Positions 6,670 through 11,684 of a stretch of DNA of 11,684 bases are shown in pieces (the stretch's first letter is position 1; every line of letters starts with the position of its first letter). Source of the DNA: Acidobacteriota bacterium (lineage in GTDB: Bacteria > Acidobacteriota > Terriglobia > UBA7540); contig JAKAWO010000065.1 of NCBI GenBank assembly GCA_021827255.1, positions 1 through 11,684 of the forward strand. Reading direction: 5' to 3'. The notes under the pieces were generated by a model, which was not told the origin of the DNA, searched no databases, and was given only the letters and a program-made list of their open reading frames with translations. Both the position numbers and the translations under genes were made by a program.

Positions 6670-7152
6670 ATGGCGTCGGAAGAACTGCAATCGGCTTGGG
6701 AACTCTTCAAAGAGGCCTATCAGTACCAAGTGGGAGGGGATTATGACATGGCCGTCGAGCTCTACAAGCGATCCCTCAACCTCCATCCGACGGCGGAGGC
6801 TTACACGTTTCTCGGCTGGGCGTATCACTACCAGGGGATGATCGAGGAGGCCATCGCCGAGTGCAAGAAGGCCATCCAGATTGACCCGGAGTTCGGCAAT
6901 CCTTACAACGACATTGGCGCTTATCTGATCGAAAAGGGCCAGTACGACGCCGCCATCCCATGGCTCGAGCGTGCGCTCCAGTCCAAGCGCTATGAGTCTT
7001 ACCACTTCCCCCATTACAACCTGGGGCGGGTTTATACGGCCAAGGAGATGCTCGCCAAGGCACGCTGGCACTTCGAGCAGGCCCTCCAGCTCTCGCCCGA
7101 TTACACGCTCGCCAAAGAAGGTCTCGAAAAAGTCCGCCGCAAGCTGCAGTAA
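6670..7152 (+). CDS. Small tetratricopeptide (TPR) repeat protein
   Basis: A 160-residue protein built almost entirely of TPR helix pairs: about 7-40, 42-74 (AYTFLGWAYHYQGMIEEAIAE), 77-110 and 114-147 (HYNLGRVYTAKEMLAKARWHFEQALQLSP), with the usual W/L-G-Y/A-F-A-P spacing. TPR domains are protein-protein docking scaffolds, so partner and pathway cannot be read from the sequence. No signal peptide or membrane helix is seen, so it is probably cytosolic. The ATG at 6670 is chosen because GAGGG lies seven bases upstream and the first helix follows directly; the frame is open upstream but without TPR character. It is transcribed away from ccmE. TPR domains occur in CcmI, but this protein lacks a membrane anchor and is on the other strand, so a Ccm link is only a guess. 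Confidence 0.88.
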   Translation: MASEELQSAWELFKEAYQYQVGGDYDMAVELYKRSLNLHPTAEAYTFLGWAYHYQGMIEEAIAECKKAIQIDPEFGNPYNDIGAYLIEKGQYDAAIPWLERALQSKRYESYHFPHYNLGRVYTAKEMLAKARWHFEQALQLSPDYTLAKEGLEKVRRKLQ

Positions 7153-7316
7153 GACCGGCGCCCATTGCGTTCGCCCACGTCGCAAGCGAGCGGCGGGGGT
7201 AGAATGATTCAAAACGCCGGGCCTCTCCCTAAGCTGACAACCCAACAACGTGGGGGTCGCGTCGGCGGGCGACCTAGCAACGCATACCGCTTTCCGCTAA
7301 GCCGCCCCGTTGCAAA

Positions 7317-7332
7317 CTCGGTCATGACCGAG
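7317..7332. repeat. 16-nt perfect palindrome
   Basis: CTCGGTCATGACCGAG is its own reverse complement. It is flanked by similar GCAAA elements (left: TTGCAAA, right: GCAAATGCA). It could be an operator for a dimeric regulator or a chance palindrome; it lies over 200 nt from the nearest candidate promoter. Confidence 0.5.
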
Positions 7333-7557
7333 GCAAATGCATAGTGGTTTGGCAAAAGCAGCCGGAAGGAAGATGCAAGGCGCTCTACGACATTTTTAAC
7401 TCTGACCTCCCACCCGGCGGAGCAAAGCATTAGCAGGAGTCGCCGGTCATAGACCGCGTTACAGAGACAGGTTCGGGAACGCGCGGCGCGCCGTAACGGG
7501 ACGGCCATCCCTTCCTGCCGCGGGCGCATCTCCGATTGCCGCAACGCCATTTTGCAT

Positions 7558-7587
7558 TTGAAATCAAGCGCCTGGCGGAATTATCAT
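7558..7587 (+). promoter_or_regulatory. Candidate promoter of the M61 peptidase gene
   Basis: TTGAAA (7558-7563) and TATCAT (7582-7587) each match consensus at five of six positions, with an 18-nt spacer. Start of transcription would be near 7594, giving a leader of about 150 nt before the ATG at 7745. That leader contains a CTAGAT/ATCTAG inverted repeat (7610-7628) and a GC hairpin (7694-7709) followed by a short T-run. Confidence 0.4.
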
Positions 7588-7609
7588 GTCGGCTTGCGTC
7601 GGGCTACGC

Positions 7610-7628
7610 CTAGATAGTGCCGATCTAG
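7610..7628. repeat. Short inverted repeat in the M61 leader
   Basis: CTAGAT (7610-7615) and ATCTAG (7623-7628) are perfect inverted copies separated by 7 nt, about 16 nt after the predicted transcription start. A possible operator or weak leader hairpin; significance is low. Confidence 0.35.
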
Positions 7629-7744
7629 AGGGAGCAGCCGTTTGGTTAGCGATCCTCAGACACGAAGCGGAATCCTGAACAACCGAAACGCCGCCCGCAA
7701 GCCAGCGGGGGCGAATTTTATGACGGCCTAAGAGGAGCCTCACA

Positions 7745-9649
7745 ATGTCATACTGCAAATTTCGTCTCAGCTTGTTACTCGCAGCCTGGGTCGTGGCGGG
7801 AGGGGTATCGGGGTGGGCACAAAAGAGCCCAACCATCCAGTTGACCGTGGATGCCACTCAAGCGCCGATGAAAATCATTCACACGCACATGATTCTTCCC
7901 GTTGCCTCGGGGCAAGCGGGACACATCCTGACGCTTTACTATCCCAAATGGATTCCAGGCGAACATGCCCCGGACGGGCCCATCATCAATCTGGTAGGCC
8001 TCAAAATCACCGCCGACGGAAAGCCGGTTCGCTGGCGGCGCGATTTGCTGGACATGTTCACTTTTCACGTGCACGTGCCGGCGGGCACGAAAGCGCTCGA
8101 TATTCACTTTGATTACATTGAGCCGGCGGCTACCTCCGGGTTCAGCGCCGGCGCCTCCGCCACCGACAAGCTGGTCGTGCTTAGTTGGAATCAGAACCTA
8201 CTTTACCCAGCCGGTTACTTGGCGCAGAAAATTATCTATGACCCTGAGCTGCTTCTGCCGCCAGGGTGGAAATTCGGCACGGCCCTGCCGGTCGAAAGCC
8301 AGTCGGGCGATCAGGTCACGTTTAAGCCGGTGGCGCTGAACCGCCTGGTGGATTCCCCGGTGATCGCTGGCCAGTATTTGCGCGTCGTCAATGTGACGCC
8401 GCCGGGCGAGCCGATCCATCATGAAATGGACATCGCCGCCGACAGCGAGGCGGCGCTCGATATGAGTCCGCAACTCAAGCAGGACTATACCAACCTGGTG
8501 GCCCAAACGGGCTTGCTGTTTGGGACGCGGCATTACCGCGATTACCATTTTCTGCTGACTCTGAGCGACCACGTGGCCCACTTCGGCCTGGAACACCACG
8601 AGTCCGACGACAGCCGCGTGGATGAGCGATCGCTGATTAGCGCCAACCGTCGGCTGCTGATGGCCGATTTGCTGCCGCACGAATTCACCCATTCCTGGAA
8701 CGGCAAATTCCGTCGGCCGAAGGATCTGAGCCCACCCTACTACGAGCAACCGCAGGAGACCGACCTCCTGTGGGTCTATGAAGGACTCACAAACTATTTT
8801 GGGGATCTGCTGGCAGAACGGACCGGCTTATGGACGCCTCGGCAGTACCGGGAATACTTGGCGCTCGACGCCGCCTCGCTCGGCCCGGGGCGGCCCGGCC
8901 GCACGTGGCGGCCACTTCAAGATACGGCGGACGCGGCCCAGATCCTTTACTTCGCGCCGGCCGAGTGGACCAACTGGCGGCGATCCGTGGACTACTATGG
9001 AGAGGGCGATCTGCTGTGGCTCGACGTGGACAACCACATTCGGGAGTTGACGCACGGCAAGAAATCGCTGACCGATTTTTGCCACTTGTTTTACGGCGGG
9101 CCGAATCTAGGACCGCAGCTCAAAACCTACACCTTTGATGACGTGGTGAGTGCGCTCAACCAAGTGGCGCCTTACAACTGGCGCGGGTTTTTCCTCAAGC
9201 ACCTGCGCTCGCTCTCGGCTCAGCCGCCGATGGGCGGAATCACCCGCGGAGGCTGGAAGCTGGTTTACACGAGCAAAATGCCCCAGCTCCTGCGCGCCGA
9301 GGAACTCGTGCGGCACTTCATCAACGCCGAATACTCGGTCGGCCTGCTGTTGAGCGATAAAGGGATAGTGATGGACTCCGTGGTCACGATGCCTGCGTAT
9401 AAGGGTGTGATCGCGCCCGGTATGACCGTGGTGGCCGTGAACGGGCGCAAATTTACCCCGCACGTTTTTAACGAAGCCCTAACAGCCACCACCACGAGCA
9501 CCGGACCCCTCCGACTCTTGGTGATGAACGATGACTACTACAAGACCGTCTCGATGGATTATCACGGGGGACCGCGCTATCCGCACCTGGTTCGCGCGCC
9601 CGGCACGCCCAACGTGCTGGGCGAGAACATGAAACCGCTGGCGCCTTAG
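7745..9649 (+). CDS. Exported M61-family metallopeptidase with C-terminal PDZ-like domain
   Basis: A 634-residue secreted zinc peptidase of the M61 (glycyl aminopeptidase-like) family. It has a signal peptide (1-25, likely cut after SGWA), an N-terminal beta domain (about 30-200), the conserved GLEHHES at 281-287, the zinc motif HEFTH at 312-316 followed by SWNGK, and the third-ligand motif EGLTNYFGDLL with E346. The catalytic set is therefore complete. A PDZ-like segment follows at about 525-600 (VGLLLSDKGIVMDSV, then IAPGMTVVAVNGRKF), as in bacterial M61 proteins. The substrate is unknown; the family cleaves N-terminal Gly or Ala residues from peptides in characterised members. The ATG at 7745 has AGAGGAG seven bases upstream and starts the signal peptide. 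The gene has its own promoter candidate and faces the SDR gene, with 22 nt between the two stops. Confidence 0.92.
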   Translation: MSYCKFRLSLLLAAWVVAGGVSGWAQKSPTIQLTVDATQAPMKIIHTHMILPVASGQAGHILTLYYPKWIPGEHAPDGPIINLVGLKITADGKPVRWRRDLLDMFTFHVHVPAGTKALDIHFDYIEPAATSGFSAGASATDKLVVLSWNQNLLYPAGYLAQKIIYDPELLLPPGWKFGTALPVESQSGDQVTFKPVALNRLVDSPVIAGQYLRVVNVTPPGEPIHHEMDIAADSEAALDMSPQLKQDYTNLVAQTGLLFGTRHYRDYHFLLTLSDHVAHFGLEHHESDDSRVDERSLISANRRLLMADLLPHEFTHSWNGKFRRPKDLSPPYYEQPQETDLLWVYEGLTNYFGDLLAERTGLWTPRQYREYLALDAASLGPGRPGRTWRPLQDTADAAQILYFAPAEWTNWRRSVDYYGEGDLLWLDVDNHIRELTHGKKSLTDFCHLFYGGPNLGPQLKTYTFDDVVSALNQVAPYNWRGFFLKHLRSLSAQPPMGGITRGGWKLVYTSKMPQLLRAEELVRHFINAEYSVGLLLSDKGIVMDSVVTMPAYKGVIAPGMTVVAVNGRKFTPHVFNEALTATTTSTGPLRLLVMNDDYYKTVSMDYHGGPRYPHLVRAPGTPNVLGENMKPLAP

Positions 9650-9671
9650 GGCCAGGAACGCCGGCCGGCAA

Positions 9672-10400
9672 TCACTTTTTCCGGGGCGGCTGCGAGGGGC
9701 GCATCTCAATGCGGCTGGCGAGCGCCGTGGCGGGGAATTTGTAAAGGTCAATGACCGCTTGGGCGATGTCTTGGCCGGTGAGTTTCCAGGCCTCGCGCGG
9801 TTTCGCGCCCGGCGCGGCCGCGAAGTCGGTGGCGACGCTGCCGGGCATGATGTAGCTGACGCGAATGCCGTCGTAGCGGACGTCCTGCATCAGGGCCTCG
9901 CTGAACCCGTTAAGGCCGAACTTGGAAGCGTTGTAAGCGGCGCCCCCCGGAAAGGCGTTGACGCCGGCGAGGCTCGAAACGTTAAAAATGTACCCTCCGC
10001 CGCGCTTGCGCATCCAGGGAATCGCCTCGCGGCAGCAGTAAAATACTCCGGAGAGATTCGTTCCGATTAGCGCGTCCCATTCTTCAGGCGAGATCAGGTC
10101 CACGGCCTTGAAGAACCCGATGCCGGCGTTGTTCACCAGAATATCGAGGCCGCCAAAACGCTCTACGGCGGCATGGATGAGCTTGTGACAGTCGGTATAT
10201 CGGCTGACATCGGCGACCATGCCGTCGGCGCAATCCTTAGACGACCTGCGAAGCTCTTTGAGCGCGGCCTCCAGCCGCGAGCTGTCCAGCCCGCAAATGA
10301 ACGCCTTCGCACCCTCCCCGACCAACGCTCGAGCGACGCTCAATCCGATCCCTCGCGTGCCACCCGTCACCACCGCGATTTTTTCGGTTAGTTCCGCCAT
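9672..10400 (-). CDS. Short-chain dehydrogenase/reductase (SDR), classical type
   Basis: A 242-residue NAD(P)-dependent oxidoreductase of the classical SDR family, with a single Rossmann domain. Visible motifs: cofactor loop TGGTRGIG at 12-19, NNAG at 90-93, catalytic N115 (GTNLSG), S143 (NVSSLAG), Y156 and K160 in YNASK, and PGSVATDF downstream of the active site. Length is typical. The sequence resembles 3-oxoacyl-ACP reductase-type enzymes, but SDR substrates cannot be assigned from motifs, so no gene symbol is given. The ATG at 10400 is firmly supported by GAGGAGG seven bases upstream and by the standard N-terminus (MAELTEKIAVVTGG). The frame stays open to 10520 upstream, without coding character. 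It is monocistronic here, convergent with the peptidase gene and divergent from the gene at 10729. Confidence 0.93.
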   Translation of the reverse strand: MAELTEKIAVVTGGTRGIGLSVARALVGEGAKAFICGLDSSRLEAALKELRRSSKDCADGMVADVSRYTDCHKLIHAAVERFGGLDILVNNAGIGFFKAVDLISPEEWDALIGTNLSGVFYCCREAIPWMRKRGGGYIFNVSSLAGVNAFPGGAAYNASKFGLNGFSEALMQDVRYDGIRVSYIMPGSVATDFAAAPGAKPREAWKLTGQDIAQAVIDLYKFPATALASRIEMRPSQPPRKK

Positions 10401-10425
10401 CGGTCTGTCCTCCTCGGTTTCGTCC

Positions 10426-10431
10426 ATCATA
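10426..10431 (-). promoter_or_regulatory. Candidate -10 element for the SDR gene
   Basis: TATGAT on the minus strand matches the -10 consensus at five of six positions. The -35 region (around ATGGAA, 16-17 nt upstream) is poor. Transcription would begin just before the GAGGAGG ribosome site, a very short leader. Confidence 0.3.
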
Positions 10432-10673
10432 CCATTGGATAGCACGGTTCCATTCGGGCCAGGGCGCTCGCGACGATCTAACCTTGCATGGAGCGGCATC
10501 AGGGCCAGCGCAATGGGCATACCCCCGACCGGTGGCTGGCAACACGATGTTAACTAAACGGTTTACGTTCGGCGCGTAGCGCGAGAGGATTTGCCCCCAT
10601 GCGCGACAATCGGAAGCGCGAGCAACTCTGGCCAGCCGCTCCGCATCTAGCCAAGTGCGACATTTGGGAGCTG

Positions 10674-10679
10674 TATAGA
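10674..10679 (+). promoter_or_regulatory. Candidate -10 element for the gene at 10729
   Basis: TATAGA lies about 50 nt before the ATG and is preceded by TG. No good -35 is visible at 16-18 nt upstream. Tentative. Confidence 0.28.
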
Positions 10680-10728
10680 AGGCTGACGAATACAGCCCCG
10701 AAGGCATTTCTTGTCGAAGGGAGGAAAT

Positions 10729-11316
10729 ATGCACGCTCGTATCCTGCGAACCGCTGGGTTCGTGATGTTCATTAGCCTAATAATGCCCGCAGGGAGGTTA
10801 TTTGCAATTAAAATAGGCCGTACGTTCGGTATCAGCTCCAAGGCCGCCAACTGGGCGGACACCGAGAAGGCGGCCCACCTGCTGAATCAGATGCAGACGC
10901 TGGCGCTCAAGGCCAGCAAGCAGGTTGGGCCGCTTCGAGTCCAAGAGGTCCAACTCAACTGGCAAGAGCAGGCTTCCCGCCTCGGAAACGCCAAATGGGA
11001 TATCAACCGAATCGGGGCCGACCTCCTGCGGCTGGGCCGGATGAAGAAGGAGCTTGAACCCTGGCAGCAGAGCCTGGCTGCGAAGGTGACGCCCGATGTG
11101 CACGAAATGGTGTACCAGATGGACCAGGCGATTCGTGACGTCAAGACGGATCAGAGCAGCGTCGTCCTCGCCATGGGCGAGTACCCGCAGACCATCAATA
11201 TGATTCACCAGCAGGCCGACCGGATGGCGGGCACGATTGGCACGGTCACTCGGTATGCGAGTGCCGCGCAGAGGCTGGCCGTGCTCGAAGGGCGAACTGC
11301 AAGTCCCCGTTCCTGA
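10729..11316 (+). CDS. Exported all-helical protein of unknown function
   Basis: A 195-residue product with a signal peptide (1-26, HARILR basic start, hydrophobic 9-20, likely cut after GRLFA) and a mature part that is almost entirely charged and amphipathic helix (about 38-185), rich in Gln, Ala, Leu and Met. There are no cysteines, no membrane helix after the signal and no recognised motif. The pattern suggests a periplasmic helical bundle or coiled coil. The ATG at 10729 follows AAGGGAGG with only four bases between, a strong if close ribosome site; a TTG at 10711 in the same frame is less likely. It is followed 24 nt later by a strong terminator and so appears to be a single-gene unit. 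I do not recognise the family. Confidence 0.82.
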   Translation: MHARILRTAGFVMFISLIMPAGRLFAIKIGRTFGISSKAANWADTEKAAHLLNQMQTLALKASKQVGPLRVQEVQLNWQEQASRLGNAKWDINRIGADLLRLGRMKKELEPWQQSLAAKVTPDVHEMVYQMDQAIRDVKTDQSSVVLAMGEYPQTINMIHQQADRMAGTIGTVTRYASAAQRLAVLEGRTASPRS

Positions 11317-11340
11317 TCCCCGGCTCATCTCGTGTTAGAA

Positions 11341-11378
11341 AAGGGCCTCGCAAAAAGATTCCGAGGCCCTTGCTTTTT
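11341..11378. terminator. Rho-independent terminator, probably bidirectional
   Basis: A perfect 10-bp stem, AAGGGCCTCG (11341-11350) and CGAGGCCCTT (11362-11371), with an 11-nt loop, followed by GCTTTTT. It ends the transcript of the gene at 10729. On the minus strand the same stem is followed by TTTTCT, so it can also stop the convergent transcript of the gene ending at 11422. Confidence 0.9.
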
Positions 11379-11421
11379 CGCCCCGCTGCGGCCTTTCTCT
11401 GCGGTCCGCACCGTGTTGGCC

Positions 11422-11684
11422 TCAGTGCGGGCGCCAGAGCAAGTTCCAGTAAACCAGGAACCAGACCCAAACGACCGAAGCGCCTGCAAGGACGGTGTAA
11501 TGGGCGCGGGCGAGGGGGCTCCACCAACGCTTGAGCCACGCGCAGACCGAAAAAATCACAACGCCGATGCCCAGCCCTGCCGTAACCGGCGGAATGAGCA
11601 GCAGCTCGCGAATCACGCGAGGGACGCCGTAAGCGAAATCCCACCAATCTACCCGGCGGAGCGAGGCGAGGAAGGCGAGAACAA
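11422..11684 (-). CDS. C-terminal end of a multi-spanning membrane protein (cut by window edge)
   Basis: The frame is open from the right edge to the stop at 11422, giving the last 86 residues. Two hydrophobic segments are visible: VIRELLLIPPVTAGLGIGVVIFSVCAWL (roughly 23-50 of the visible part) and the end segment YTVLAGASVVWVWFLVYWNLLWRPH. A C-terminus with paired helices and a final YWNLL is reminiscent of membrane-anchored serine hydrolases (beta-lactamase-fold) of Acidobacteria and Bacteroidetes, but the catalytic part is outside the window, so the family is a guess. A GTG at 11616 is within the frame and should not be taken as the start, because the coding frame continues upstream of it. 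Confidence 0.65.
   Translation of the reverse strand, partial: VLAFLASLRRVDWWDFAYGVPRVIRELLLIPPVTAGLGIGVVIFSVCAWLKRWWSPLARAHYTVLAGASVVWVWFLVYWNLLWRPH

Larger units (their letters stand above)
7153..7744. other. 592-nt intergenic region without a supported gene
   Basis: No coding sequence is convincing here. Open frames exist (for example 7209-7550 and 7564-7857 on minus) but show no recognisable domain, no good ribosome site and skewed composition. The stretch contains a 16-nt perfect palindrome (7317-7332), a hairpin (7255-7274), a short inverted repeat (7610-7628), a hairpin near 7694-7709, and a promoter candidate (7558-7587) for the peptidase gene. No tRNA or known riboswitch is recognised. 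Confidence 0.6.
10401..10728. other. Divergent intergenic region between SDR and exported-protein genes
   Basis: 328 nt with no convincing gene. It holds weak promoter-like elements in each direction (listed separately). Minus-strand open frames crossing it are upstream extensions of the SDR frame or alternate frames without ribosome sites. Confidence 0.55.

Noticed and set aside
6637..7248. 203-residue minus-strand open frame opposite the TPR gene
   Set aside because: The plus strand encodes clear TPR repeats; the antisense frame is a shadow.
7466..7500. tRNA-like GGTTCG segment
   Set aside because: The flanking bases do not form a T-arm, and no acceptor or anticodon stem fits.
7209..7550. 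113-residue minus-strand open frame in the intergenic region
   Set aside because: No ribosome site, Arg/Pro-rich low-quality sequence and no recognised domain; kept only as a possible decayed gene in the findings.
8198..8749. 183-residue minus-strand open frame opposite the M61 peptidase
   Set aside because: Antisense to the catalytic region of a complete peptidase gene, no ribosome site or domain.
9650..9671. GC palindrome (GCCGGCCGGC) between the convergent peptidase and SDR stops as a terminator
   Set aside because: No proper stem-loop with an adjacent T-run; the TTTTT nearby lies inside the SDR coding end.
1..11684. CRISPR array, insertion sequence, prophage or toxin-antitoxin module
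   Set aside because: No regularly spaced repeats, transposase, integrase or phage genes and no paired small genes are visible.

Overview
The window is a GC-rich bacterial chromosome segment. Its core is a cytochrome c maturation (Ccm, System I) operon on the minus strand, read from about 6352 down to the left edge: ccmE, ccmF, ccmH, a small membrane zinc-ribbon protein, a membrane protein with a long exported domain, ccmA, ccmB and the first 50 codons of ccmC. Most junctions overlap or are under 35 nt, so the genes are probably co-transcribed and partly coupled in translation. The only larger internal gap is 79 nt, between ccmE and ccmF.

The Ccm set is not the classical proteobacterial one. 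CcmE carries a C-x3-Y motif where the classical protein has its heme-binding histidine. CcmH has a C-x-C-G-C motif in place of the classical RCxxCQ. No ccmG and no full-length ccmI lie between ccmE and ccmC. Two accessory membrane proteins occupy the middle of the operon, and both carry a short, ungapped-alignable cytosolic helical-hairpin motif (AGK[IV]...Y...R). One of them looks like a reduced CcmI with an added four-cysteine zinc ribbon. This pattern, together with the neighbouring genes, suggests Acidobacteriota or a relative; this is inference from gene style, not a phylogenetic result.

Right of the operon lie, in order: a divergently transcribed small TPR protein (6670-7152); a 592-nt region without a convincing gene that holds small inverted repeats and a good promoter candidate; an exported M61-family metallopeptidase with HExxH and a C-terminal PDZ-like region (7745-9649); a convergent short-chain dehydrogenase/reductase (9672-10400, minus); a divergent exported all-helical protein of unknown function (10729-11316); a strong rho-independent terminator (11341-11378); and the C-terminal end of a membrane protein entering from the right edge on the minus strand.

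The ccm genes act together. CcmA/CcmB form the ABC transporter. With CcmC it loads heme onto CcmE and releases holo-CcmE. CcmF and CcmH perform the ligation to apocytochromes. The two accessory proteins are most simply read as lineage-specific parts of the same machine. The genes right of 6670 have no evident functional link to it.
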